32,280 nt of DNA from Lachnospiraceae bacterium (GTDB lineage Bacteria; Bacillota; Clostridia; Lachnospirales; Lachnospiraceae): positions 1-32,280 of the forward strand of contig JAUNAG010000012.1 of NCBI GenBank assembly GCA_030527685.1. The letters run 5' to 3'. Made by a program: the position numbers and the translations under genes. Numbering within the stretch: position 1 is the first letter of the stretch; each line of letters opens with the position of its first letter. The notes beneath the pieces are model-generated. The model made no database searches. It was given only the letters and a program-made list of their open reading frames with translations, and was not told where the DNA came from. Shown piece by piece: positions 23,129 to 30,711 of this stretch.

Positions 23129-23959
23129 ATGAAGCGATTATTGGCAGGATGTACATCCCTCATACTGTTAGCTGCGTTAATCGGTATCTATACGATTCAG
23201 TGCTATGGATCAAGCGTGAATCATAATGCAGCAGCTGCAAATGCAGCCGACGATCAAAGAATAAAAGGATTTGTGAATGATAATGTGCTTCAGTCGGATA
23301 TAGGAGATATACATTTCAGCAGCTATATTCCGGAATCATATGATGGCTCAGAACCATACGCATTATTTATAACGATGCCGGGCTGGGAAGGGCTCTATTT
23401 TCAGGGCGTTGGCGCCAACATGGTGGAGGATTTTGGACCGGAATCTATTAAATACAATGAGAAGATGATTGTGATCTCAACACAGCTCGATGACTGGGGC
23501 GAAACTTCAGCATCTATGGTAATAGAGCTCACAGAATATTTCCTTAATACCTACAATATTGATTCGGATAAGGTATATCTGGAGGGATATTCCGGTGGTG
23601 GAGAAACAGGATCCATTGTGATGGGAAAAAGACCGGACCTTTATACAGCCTATCTGATGATCAGTTCAAAGTGGGATGGCGATCTGGAGGTACTTGCGGA
23701 TTCCGGGACACCGGTATATATGGCGATCGGAGAAGCAGACAGCTACTATGGATCGGAGCCGTTGATAAGTGCATATGAAGAATTGCAGACGATATACAGG
23801 GAAAAAGGATTATCTGATGCGGAAATTCGCAAACTGGCAGTGCTGGATGTAAAAGATGCCGGTTATTTTTCTGAGAGAAATATTCGCGATCAGCATGCCG
23901 GCGGAGGATATTTTGCCTACGAAGAAGAAATAATGGGATGGCTGTTCGGAGAACATTAA
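23129..23959 (+). CDS. secreted alpha/beta hydrolase (esterase-like)
   Basis: The 276-residue protein begins with a signal peptide or N-terminal anchor (MKRLLAGCTSLILLAALIGIYTIQ). The body is an alpha/beta hydrolase of the PHB-depolymerase/esterase kind: YALFITMPGWEG (oxyanion region), VYLEGYSGGGETG with the nucleophile S155, an acid candidate in IGEADSYYG, and the catalytic histidine in RDQHAGGGYF. The ATG at 23129 has GGAGG upstream; an in-frame ATG at 23066 lies inside the conserved leader and is rejected. The lipobox-like LLAGC near residues 4-8 is too close to the start to be a normal lipoprotein signal. Substrate is unknown. Confidence 0.75.
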   Translation: MKRLLAGCTSLILLAALIGIYTIQCYGSSVNHNAAAANAADDQRIKGFVNDNVLQSDIGDIHFSSYIPESYDGSEPYALFITMPGWEGLYFQGVGANMVEDFGPESIKYNEKMIVISTQLDDWGETSASMVIELTEYFLNTYNIDSDKVYLEGYSGGGETGSIVMGKRPDLYTAYLMISSKWDGDLEVLADSGTPVYMAIGEADSYYGSEPLISAYEELQTIYREKGLSDAEIRKLAVLDVKDAGYFSERNIRDQHAGGGYFAYEEEIMGWLFGEH

Positions 23960-24004
23960 TCAAAAGGGGACAATTATATGGAGAAATGAAATCTGGGAAA
24001 TGGA

Positions 24005-24973
24005 TTGGAAGTAAGCGCGCTTGGACTGGGGTGCATGGGATTTTCTCATGGTTATGGTGCGGCAACGGATGAGAACGAGGCTGTTTCCAATATCAGAAAA
24101 GCATATGAAATGGGCTACACGTTATTCGATACCGCGGAGGTATACGGAACTGCGGAAGATCCCCACTGTAATGAGGTATTGGTTGGAAAAGCTCTTGATG
24201 ATGTGCGGGATAAAGTGCAGATTGTGACAAAGTTTGGAATTTACTTTGATTACACAAGTGATGCGGTCAATAAACCGTTGATTACAGATGCAAGACCTGA
24301 AGAGATTCGAAAATCAGTTGAAGGTTTTCTGAAAAGACTCGGAACTGACCACATTGATTTATATTTCCAGCATCGCATGGATGCAAATACTGTCCCGGAA
24401 ATTGTGGCAGAAGTTATGGCGGAATTGATCAGAGAAGGAAAAATTCTGCATTGGGGAATTTCAGAAGCGAATGAAGAATATCTGAGACGGGCAGATAAAG
24501 TGTGCAAGGTTACAGCAGTGGAAAATCGTTATTCCATGATGGCCAGACAGTATGAAGCTTTATTTCCGGTATTGGAAGAACTGAATGTAGGGCTGGTGGC
24601 ATTTTCTCCTATGGCAAACGGACTGCTGACAGGAAAATACAACAAGGACAGCAGATTTGATCCAAAACTTGATTATAGAAGTAATATGCCGCAGTTCAGG
24701 CAGGAGGCCTATGAACAGAATGAAAATCTGCTTCGTGCTCTGGATGATATAGCAAAGGAACATCAGGCAACATCTGCTCAGATATCCCTTGCATGGATGA
24801 TGTGCAGGAAGCCATGGATCGTGCCGATTCCGGGAACACGTAAGGTTAGCCGCATGGAAGAAAATGCAGAATCTGCGAATATTAAACTGAGTGCAGATGA
24901 GGTTGCAAAGCTGGATGACATGCTTGATACGATCGGGATGTCCGAAGTATTTGGCGGTTCGAAGATCAGATAA
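24005..24973 (+). CDS. aldo-keto reductase, 5' end interrupted by a stop at codon 4 of the expected frame
   Basis: The 322-residue open frame encodes a full aldo-keto reductase barrel: LGLGCMGFSHGYG, LFDTAEVYG with catalytic Asp and Tyr, VTKFG with Lys, LYFQHRMD with His, then GLVAFSPMANGLLTGKY and PIPGTRK. The expected start is the ATG at 23978, with AAGGGGA before it, but its frame reads Met-Glu-Lys-stop (TGA at 23987-23989) before Asn-Leu-Gly-Asn-Gly and the conserved core. The family normally has Arg or a similar residue there. Translation may restart at the TTG at 24005, at the cost of the first beta hairpin; or the gene is a fresh pseudogene, or the base is a sequencing error. The FMN reductase follows after 17 nt. 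Confidence 0.7.
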   Translation: MEVSALGLGCMGFSHGYGAATDENEAVSNIRKAYEMGYTLFDTAEVYGTAEDPHCNEVLVGKALDDVRDKVQIVTKFGIYFDYTSDAVNKPLITDARPEEIRKSVEGFLKRLGTDHIDLYFQHRMDANTVPEIVAEVMAELIREGKILHWGISEANEEYLRRADKVCKVTAVENRYSMMARQYEALFPVLEELNVGLVAFSPMANGLLTGKYNKDSRFDPKLDYRSNMPQFRQEAYEQNENLLRALDDIAKEHQATSAQISLAWMMCRKPWIVPIPGTRKVSRMEENAESANIKLSADEVAKLDDMLDTIGMSEVFGGSKIR

Positions 24974-24990
24974 TCAGGAGGTAAAAAAGA

Positions 24991-25443
24991 ATGGGAAAGA
25001 TTTTATTTATTAACGGAAGTCCGAATAAGAATGGAAATACTGCAAAACTGGCGAAGGAACTCTTAAAAGGGAAAGAATACAAGACCCTGAATCTGACAGA
25101 GTATAAGGTTTACAGTTACGGTCAGAAATTTGAGGATGATCAGTTTGAGGAAGTGCTTGCAGAAATGAAGAATGCAGATACGATTGTGATCGGCTCACCG
25201 CTGTACTGGCATAATATCTGCGGAGCAGTAAGAGATTTACTGGATCGTTTTTATGGTCCTGTGGAATACTACTCATTCGGAGGAACAAAGCTTGTTTTTC
25301 TGCTGCAGGGAGCAGCTCCGGAGAAGTGGATGCTTGAAGCCGGTGAGTATACGATGAGCCGTTATGCTGCACTCTATGGAATGGAATATGTCGGAATGGC
25401 AGCGAACTCAAAAGAAGCTGCAGCACTTGCGGATAGAATCTGA
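24991..25443 (+). CDS. flavodoxin-like NAD(P)H-dependent FMN reductase
   Basis: The 150-residue protein matches the short flavodoxin-fold reductase family: LFINGSPNKNGNTAKLAKEL (FMN phosphate loop) and TIVIGSPLYWHNICGAVRDLLDRFYG (isoalloxazine loop). Length is near the short end of the family. AGGAGG lies upstream of the ATG. It is 17 nt downstream of the aldo-keto reductase, so both are probably one unit with the esterase at 23129. Confidence 0.82.
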   Translation: MGKILFINGSPNKNGNTAKLAKELLKGKEYKTLNLTEYKVYSYGQKFEDDQFEEVLAEMKNADTIVIGSPLYWHNICGAVRDLLDRFYGPVEYYSFGGTKLVFLLQGAAPEKWMLEAGEYTMSRYAALYGMEYVGMAANSKEAAALADRI

Positions 25444-25486
25444 CGAGCAGCATGCATCTCATGCATACAGGGATACGAAACGTGCA

Positions 25487-25516
25487 TTGTACATTCTGAT
25501 GCGGATTCAATAAGAT
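25487..25516 (+). promoter_or_regulatory. possible promoter of the carboxylesterase gene
   Basis: TTGTAC (25487-25492), an 18-nt spacer and TAAGAT (25511-25516) lie about 50 nt upstream of the ATG at 25569. Confidence 0.35.
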
Positions 25517-25568
25517 AGAGCCACAGGGAAGTTAATGAAAAAGAAAACGGACTCAAGGAGGAAGCGAA

Positions 25569-27155
25569 ATGTGGCGAAGGAGTAATCGGAATACAGGATG
25601 GAAGAAATCGTTTCTTGGCGTACTGGTATCTGCGAGCATGCTTTTTCAGATGCCGGCAGCTGTCATGGCGGAAAGCATCGCGGTTGAAAATGCAGCTGCA
25701 GTAAGCAGCGCTGCGGAGAGTGCACTTGACGCAGAAGAAGCTGTTGTGCACACAAATCACGGAGATTTAAGAGGCAGCTATGAAGACGGAATGTATCAGT
25801 TCCTCGGAGTAGAGTATGCCACTGCGAAAGAACGCTTTGTTCTCGCAGAGGAGCTTGAGGACTGGGAAGGCATCAAAGATGCGACTGAGTACGGTCCGAT
25901 GTCTCCGCAGAGTGCGATGCTTGGCATGGGAGCCGGCTCTTATGAAGGAACCAGCAACAACAGCCAGAACATGAATATCTGGACACCGGGAATCAGAGAC
26001 GGAAAGAAACGTGCTGTTATGGTCTGGCTTCATGGCGGCGGATTTTCATCCGGTACAGCAAACGGAGATGATTATAACGGTGCAGCACTGAGCTCTTACG
26101 GTGATGTTGTCGTTGTCGGTGTGAATCACAGACTCGGTCTGTCCGGTTTCCTGGATCTGTCAGATTATGGTGAAAAATATCAGTACTCTGGAAATGCAGG
26201 CCTCGATGATATCGTAAAGGCTCTGGAATGGATTCAGAATAACATCGAAGAGTTCGGTGGTAATCCGGAAAATGTTACTGTATTCGGACAGTCCGGCGGC
26301 GGTGCCAAGGTACTTGCTCTGATGACAACACCGAAGGCGAAAGGCTTATTCAGTAAGGGAATCGTACAGAGCGGTGCGACAGAAACGATGGGCGTTACAT
26401 TCTCAGGCAGTGATGCAGGCAAGGCTGCGACAAAGAGAATTCTGGAGAAGCTTAATATTACAGAAGAGAATATCGAAGACCTTCAGACAATGGATCTGGC
26501 TGAGATTGAGTCAGCTTCAACGGAAGCTCTGCAGGAAACAGCAGAGGAATATAAGATTCCGGCACCGCTGACAGCAGGTTATGCAATGGAGTGGGGCCCC
26601 ATCGTAGACGGTGACTATCTGCCGTCCAACCCGGTTACAGAGGATTCCTTCGCAGAAAGCGGTAAGGACATTCCGCTTCTGATCGGCAGCAACTTAAATG
26701 AATGGACGACCTTCATGGGCGGAAACAGCGATGTTTCAGATGAGGTAAAGACTGCATTTGAAACAGCTTATCCGGAAAAGGCAGAGAGAAGTGCAGGATA
26801 TGTAGACACACTGATTCGTCTGCCGCTGCTGAAGATCATGTCCCACAAAGCAGATCAGGCAGGTGCGAACGTATATGCGTATGTATTTACCAAGGATGAC
26901 GGTATGGGAGGCGCTTATCACGGTGCTGAGATTCCGTATGTCTTCCACCATGTAGACGGAACACTCGGAGATCAGATGACACAGGTATGGGTGAACTTCG
27001 CAAAGAACGGTGCGCCGTCAGCGGAAGGAATTCCGGAATGGGAAGCATATACAAGAGAGAACGGCGCAACAATGCTGCTGGATGATACATCGACACTTGT
27101 ATACGGACACGACAAAGAGCTGATGAAGGCACTGGCACCGGATTATGAGTATTAA
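25569..27155 (+). CDS. secreted type B carboxylesterase
   Basis: The 528-residue protein has a long signal peptide (WRRSNRNTGWKKSFLGVLVS...AVMA, cleavage near residue 34) and an Ala-rich spacer. The carboxylesterase type B domain shows VMVWLHGGGFSSG (oxyanion hole), VNHRLGLSGFL, and NPENVTVFGQSGGGAK with nucleophile S242 in place of the common GESAGG. The His is in GAYHGAEIPYVF (H451). Length is normal. These enzymes cleave carboxylic esters; the substrate is unknown. AAGGAGG precedes the ATG. A shared terminator separates it from the convergent LysR gene. Confidence 0.88.
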   Translation: MWRRSNRNTGWKKSFLGVLVSASMLFQMPAAVMAESIAVENAAAVSSAAESALDAEEAVVHTNHGDLRGSYEDGMYQFLGVEYATAKERFVLAEELEDWEGIKDATEYGPMSPQSAMLGMGAGSYEGTSNNSQNMNIWTPGIRDGKKRAVMVWLHGGGFSSGTANGDDYNGAALSSYGDVVVVGVNHRLGLSGFLDLSDYGEKYQYSGNAGLDDIVKALEWIQNNIEEFGGNPENVTVFGQSGGGAKVLALMTTPKAKGLFSKGIVQSGATETMGVTFSGSDAGKAATKRILEKLNITEENIEDLQTMDLAEIESASTEALQETAEEYKIPAPLTAGYAMEWGPIVDGDYLPSNPVTEDSFAESGKDIPLLIGSNLNEWTTFMGGNSDVSDEVKTAFETAYPEKAERSAGYVDTLIRLPLLKIMSHKADQAGANVYAYVFTKDDGMGGAYHGAEIPYVFHHVDGTLGDQMTQVWVNFAKNGAPSAEGIPEWEAYTRENGATMLLDDTSTLVYGHDKELMKALAPDYEY

Positions 27156-27192
27156 AAGCAGATGAAGGCATCGATAACGAATTACGAATACT

Positions 27193-27240
27193 AAAAAAGG
27201 AAGTGCAGAACGGATTGGTATCCGAACTGCACTTCCTTAT
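27193..27240. terminator. bidirectional Rho-independent terminator between convergent genes
   Basis: AAGGAAGTGCAG (27197-27208) pairs with CTGCACTTCCTT (27227-27238), with an inner GGAT/ATCC helix. The A-run at 27193-27198 acts as the U-tract for the minus strand. Confidence 0.82.
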
Positions 27241-27254
27241 CATTTGCGGGCAAT

Positions 27255-28091
27255 TTAAGTCAGCGGAGCGACATCCTTGAAAAGCGCCTTGCCGGCTTTT
27301 TTATATTTGATATAGAAGATGACATTGACTTCGTCATCTGTCAGCGGAACCATTACGCGATGGTCACTTTCCGGGACATTGCCGGTCAGATTTGTCGCGA
27401 AGGAAGGCAGAGCGGAGGAGCGGCGAAGTTCGTCCAGCACTGCGAATTCATCCTGCATTAAGAACATGGAGTTTGGCATCTTGGCCTTGCAGATATCCAG
27501 CCAGAAGCCGACATCGCGATACTGCAGGATGCTCTGACCGTTCAGATCCGAAAGCGAAAGCTCATTTCTGGAAGCGAGCGGATGTGCGGGAGGAAGAGCA
27601 ACATAGAGATCTTCCTCACAATATTCCACGGCAATGGTATCCTTATCAACCGTGGGATCATTCGTAATGATGATCTGATAGGTGCCGTCCTGCAGACCTT
27701 TTTCGAGTTTTTCGCCGGTCTCAAGTTCAGACTGAATCATCATCTCAGGATGTAGCCTTGAGATTTCCGGTGAGAGAAGCCACATAGGTGCCGGTGCAAT
27801 GCTGCCGATGCTGATCGTGCGTCTTGCTTTTGCAGCACTTACGAGAGACTCCTTCATCTCATGGCTCAGTTCCAGAATTCTTTTTGCGTAGTCCAGAGCC
27901 TGCACTCCATCTTCATTAAAGGTCAGCTTATTCTTCTGACGCTCAAACAAGGTGACCTCCAGCTCTTCCTCCAGCCTCTGGATGGAGCGGCTGAGAGCAG
28001 GCTGGGAGATATTCAGATGCTCCGCAGCCTTTGAGAGTGTTTTATATTCATCAATAGCCAGAAGCTGTTCCAGCTGGTTTAATTCGAACAA
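27255..28091 (-). CDS. LysR-family transcriptional regulator
   Basis: The 278-residue protein has the LysR winged helix (LEQLLAIDEYKTLSKAAEHLNISQPALSRSIQRLEEEL, helix-turn-helix ~residues 17-37) and a periplasmic-binding-like effector domain (TISIGSIAPAPMWLL, YVALPPAHPLAS). The effector domain is slightly short but intact. The start is TTG at 28091, backed by GGGAGG 8 nt before it on the coding strand. The effector and targets are unknown. The neighbouring carboxylesterase (convergent) and the conserved hypothetical gene (same strand, upstream) are candidates. Possible self-control sites lie at 28100-28141. Confidence 0.88.
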   Translation of the reverse strand: MFELNQLEQLLAIDEYKTLSKAAEHLNISQPALSRSIQRLEEELEVTLFERQKNKLTFNEDGVQALDYAKRILELSHEMKESLVSAAKARRTISIGSIAPAPMWLLSPEISRLHPEMMIQSELETGEKLEKGLQDGTYQIIITNDPTVDKDTIAVEYCEEDLYVALPPAHPLASRNELSLSDLNGQSILQYRDVGFWLDICKAKMPNSMFLMQDEFAVLDELRRSSALPSFATNLTGNVPESDHRVMVPLTDDEVNVIFYIKYKKAGKALFKDVAPLT

Positions 28092-28099
28092 AATACGAT

Positions 28100-28141
28100 C
28101 CTCCCGGATTATTAGTATGCAATACCATTATAACCCGGGAG
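28100..28141 (-). promoter_or_regulatory. LysR gene control region: TATAAT, dyad GTAT-N3-ATAC, and an inverted repeat including the ribosome site
   Basis: On the minus strand a consensus TATAAT (plus 28127-28132) is followed by GTATTGCATAC (28115-28125), a LysR-type dyad. Outer arms CTCCCGG (28101-28107) and CCGGGAG (28135-28141) are inverted copies, and one arm is the gene's Shine-Dalgarno. No good -35 is seen. Confidence 0.45.
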
Positions 28142-28166
28142 TAAACATTTATGTGTGATTTTTCAG

Positions 28167-28760
28167 TTATCTTTTTTCGATGGAGAACTTCATACCGTCA
28201 CGTCTGTAGGAAAGACCTGTTCCTTCCAGCATACCGTTGACCCATGCGTCACGAATTTCATCGAAGAGAACCGGATCGGCACCGAACTGTGTGTAGTAGC
28301 TGCTGTGAAGATCGTTGATGCGTTCCCAGCAGAAAGAGTCGGAGATGCCGGGGACAACAGCATTTACATGATCACAGGGCATACCGTCCAGCAGAACGTT
28401 CTGTAAGTTCTGAAATGCGTCTTCCGGAGTGACGGCATCCAGTTTGTGAGCGGCGCCGGCTGTGTGAGCGGCAGCAAAGAGAGTCTGTCTGCTGTTCTCA
28501 TCTGCAGCGAGACGGGAGACGGCGAGGGCGAGACGGTTTTCAACGCGTGTGACCTGGGTCTGCAGCCAGCCGTGGATGTTGCTCTCATCGATGATATCGC
28601 CGAGATCGCCTGCGGGCAGAGCACCGAACTCTGCGTCCAGCTGTGCGGCAATTGCGTCACGCTGCTCCGGGAATGCGGACAGCAGTGTTTCTGTCAGCTG
28701 ATCCTGCAGCTGTACTTTGTTATAGAGCCAGAAATGGATCGGACCTAAGAATGCGCTCAT
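28167..28760 (-). CDS. conserved hypothetical protein
   Basis: The 197-residue protein is mostly alpha-helical by composition and starts MSAFLGPIHFWLYNKVQLQ, a motif I associate with uncharacterised proteins of anaerobic Bacillota, without a name. It has no signal peptide or membrane segment. It contains two cysteines (DGMPCDHV and SFCWER) and several histidines (PIHFW, NIHGW, AAHTAGAAHK, DLHSSYY), which might bind metal or heme, but no standard motif is present. AAAGGAG before the ATG supports the start. It lies upstream of the LysR gene with a 75-nt gap on the same strand. Confidence 0.7.
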   Translation of the reverse strand: MSAFLGPIHFWLYNKVQLQDQLTETLLSAFPEQRDAIAAQLDAEFGALPAGDLGDIIDESNIHGWLQTQVTRVENRLALAVSRLAADENSRQTLFAAAHTAGAAHKLDAVTPEDAFQNLQNVLLDGMPCDHVNAVVPGISDSFCWERINDLHSSYYTQFGADPVLFDEIRDAWVNGMLEGTGLSYRRDGMKFSIEKR

Positions 28761-29053
28761 GTATAATTTCTCCTTTAATCTTACTGTATATGTTGAAGTA
28801 TAAAAGTGATCTGTGAATCGATGCTCTTAGTTTGCCACATCGAGAAGAGAAAGGGCGTTGCATGTGCAACAAACAGCAGATTATGAAAAACTTGATATCA
28901 ATTCAGCAAAGTACTAACTTTGATAAAAGAATAGACAGTGAGCAGGGGATGCCTGCTTTATTATTTAATCCGATGTTAGACATAACTAATAATATGGAAA
29001 ATACACATATAATAATTAAAAACAATTAATTATGTGGATAAGAGGTTGAAATT
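28761..29053. other. AT-rich intergenic region between divergent genes
   Basis: The gap holds the upstream region of the minus-strand hypothetical gene and the leader of the gene at 29054. A possible 55-codon frame at 28862-29029 (plus) begins Met-Cys-Asn-Lys, but it has no clear ribosome site, is AT-rich and resembles nothing known, so I do not call it a gene. No palindrome or terminator of note was seen. Confidence 0.4.
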
Positions 29054-29677
29054 ATGAAATACGGAAAGATGCCGAGAGCGATGTGGCTGCTGTTTCGGGG
29101 GAGCTTCGCAAGAGCAGCTAAGAGAGAACTGCATGTTGAGAACGGAAGAAGTCTGATGCGCGCGGCACATAAGGATTACAGAGAGATTCTTTCGGGAGTG
29201 GATGAGTTCGATCCGGACAGCCGGTTTGCGGTAAACATCATGAGCTGTGCCATGGTGATTGCGGTGCTGAAGAATCTGAAGAAGAAGCCGACCCTGGATG
29301 AGATGACGGCATTCTACAAGGCCGGAATGTGTGAGAACGTGTTCATGAAGGCATTCCTGAAAAAGGGAAGAAATTATACGCCGGAGGGGCAGGAGAAGCT
29401 TCGCCTGGACGCGGAAAAGAGCCTGAAGCGCACGAACCCTTATGACTGGAAATTCACGTATACGCCCGGTGAGACGCTGAATCAGTATACAGCGACATTT
29501 ACGACATGTGGCATCTGCGTCTTAATGAAGGAATACGGTTTCTTCGAGTATGTTCCGGCTATGTGCAGACTTGATTATGATATGGCAGAGATGGGTGGAT
29601 CCGTGTTCACCAGAGAGTATACACTTGCTTCGGGCGGTCCCTACTGCGACTGTCACTATGATCATAAAGAAATCTGA
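29054..29677 (+). CDS. L-2-amino-thiazoline-4-carboxylate hydrolase-like protein
   Basis: The 207-residue protein resembles the ATC hydrolase family. The C-terminal half has TATFTTCGICVLMKEYGFFEYVPAMCRLDYDMAEMGG and ends with REYTLASGGPYCDCHYDH, both typical cysteine-containing blocks of that family. The named enzyme opens a thiazoline ring in L-cysteine production in Pseudomonas; most Bacillota members are uncharacterised and may do something else. There is no signal peptide. AGAGG precedes the ATG. It is separated by 127 nt and a new promoter from the pseudouridine synthase gene. Confidence 0.75.
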   Translation: MKYGKMPRAMWLLFRGSFARAAKRELHVENGRSLMRAAHKDYREILSGVDEFDPDSRFAVNIMSCAMVIAVLKNLKKKPTLDEMTAFYKAGMCENVFMKAFLKKGRNYTPEGQEKLRLDAEKSLKRTNPYDWKFTYTPGETLNQYTATFTTCGICVLMKEYGFFEYVPAMCRLDYDMAEMGGSVFTREYTLASGGPYCDCHYDHKEI

Positions 29678-29719
29678 TCAGGCAGATACTCCCGATCGGT
29701 TTTGGCCTTCCGGTGAGTC

Positions 29720-29748
29720 TTGCATTTCGAGCGGGAAAGAAATATTCT
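29720..29748 (+). promoter_or_regulatory. predicted promoter of the pseudouridine synthase gene
   Basis: TTGCAT (29720-29725), a 17-nt spacer and TATTCT (29743-29748) lie 56 nt upstream of the ATG at 29805. Confidence 0.5.
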
Positions 29749-29804
29749 AAAGAATGCAGAAGGAGCAGAGTTTATTAAAACGGATAAGTGATAAAAGGAG
29801 CAGT

Positions 29805-30536
29805 ATGCGCTTAGATAAATATCTCGCAGACATGGGAGTTGCAACCAGAAGTGAATTAAAGAAAGCAATCCGCAAGGGTGCAGCGGAGGTCAACGGTGCC
29901 GTGGCAAAGGATCCGGGCATGCAGGTTTCTGAAGCAGATGAGGTGACCTGGTTCGGAAAGAAGGTGGGCTACGCATCGGTGGTCTATTACATGCTGAATA
30001 AGCCGGCGGGTGTGATTTCGGCTACAGAAGACCGTCATCATCGCACCGTGCTGGATCTTGTATTCGAGTACGAAAAAAGCTGCGGCAGCATTTCCAGTCT
30101 GAAAAGAAAGGATCTTTTTCCTGTCGGTCGTCTGGATATCGACACGGAAGGTCTGCTGCTCATTACCAATGACGGTGCGCTGGCACATCAGCTGCTCTCG
30201 CCGAAGCATCATGTCGACAAGACATACTTCGTCCGTCTGGATAAGGCGGCCACGGAAGAGGACGTGCAGCTGTTCGCGAAGGGGTTTCGCGTCGATGATG
30301 AGCTGACGGCGATGCCTGCGAAGCTGGAGCTGCTGCCGGATCAGGAGGCGCGGATTACGATCCATGAGGGGAAGTTCCATCAGATCAAGCGGATGTTCCA
30401 CGCCGTCGGAAAAGAGGTGCTTTATCTGAAGCGGCTCTCGATGGGACCGCTGGTGCTGGATGAAGCATTGGATTTGGGCAAATGTCGTCCGCTGACGGAA
30501 GCAGAAGTGGCTGCACTGAAAAAACAGGGTGAGTGA
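29805..30536 (+). CDS. RsuA/RluB/E/F-family pseudouridine synthase
   Basis: The 243-residue protein has an N-terminal S4 RNA-binding domain (MRLDKYLADMGVATRSELKKAI). The pseudouridine synthase domain has YMLNKPAGVISA and the catalytic aspartate D111 in VGRLDIDTEGLLL, plus the KTYFVRL and GKFHQIKRMF motifs. Such enzymes isomerise a uridine in 16S or 23S rRNA (RsuA: U516 in E. coli). The ATG at 29805 has AAAGGAG 4-9 nt before it and starts exactly at the S4 domain; an upstream ATG at 29754 adds 17 unsupported residues. A terminator follows at 30548. Confidence 0.92.
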   Translation: MRLDKYLADMGVATRSELKKAIRKGAAEVNGAVAKDPGMQVSEADEVTWFGKKVGYASVVYYMLNKPAGVISATEDRHHRTVLDLVFEYEKSCGSISSLKRKDLFPVGRLDIDTEGLLLITNDGALAHQLLSPKHHVDKTYFVRLDKAATEEDVQLFAKGFRVDDELTAMPAKLELLPDQEARITIHEGKFHQIKRMFHAVGKEVLYLKRLSMGPLVLDEALDLGKCRPLTEAEVAALKKQGE

Positions 30537-30547
30537 TGTACGGACAG

Positions 30548-30594
30548 AGTGCGGTGTGAGGTAGATCGGACAGATCTCCTGCACCGCACTTTTT
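30548..30594 (+). terminator. Rho-independent terminator
   Basis: AGTGCGGTG (30548-30556) pairs with CACCGCACT (30582-30590), with an inner AGATC/GATCT helix, followed by TTTT. Confidence 0.83.
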
Positions 30595-30624
30595 ATGCGC
30601 TGATCCCCATGGAAGATTATGCTC

Positions 30625-30711
30625 TGAACGCATACTGCTATGAAGAATCGGACATGTACGATCCGTGAAAGTGAAGATATACTATGCATATAAATTATGG
30701 AGGTGACTTAT
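30625..30711 (+). promoter_or_regulatory. conserved upstream region shared with the esterase gene at 23129
   Basis: GCATACTGCTATGAAGAA at 30630-30647 and TATAAATTATGGAGG before the ATG match 23043-23128 with about one single-base indel over 80 bp. A TATACT -10-like element lies near 30678. The first 13 bases of CGATTATTGGCAG just after each start codon are also identical. Confidence 0.65.

Noticed and set aside
28862..29029. 55-codon small open frame in the intergenic region
   Set aside because: No convincing ribosome site, AT-rich, and no similarity I can recognise; kept only as a note.
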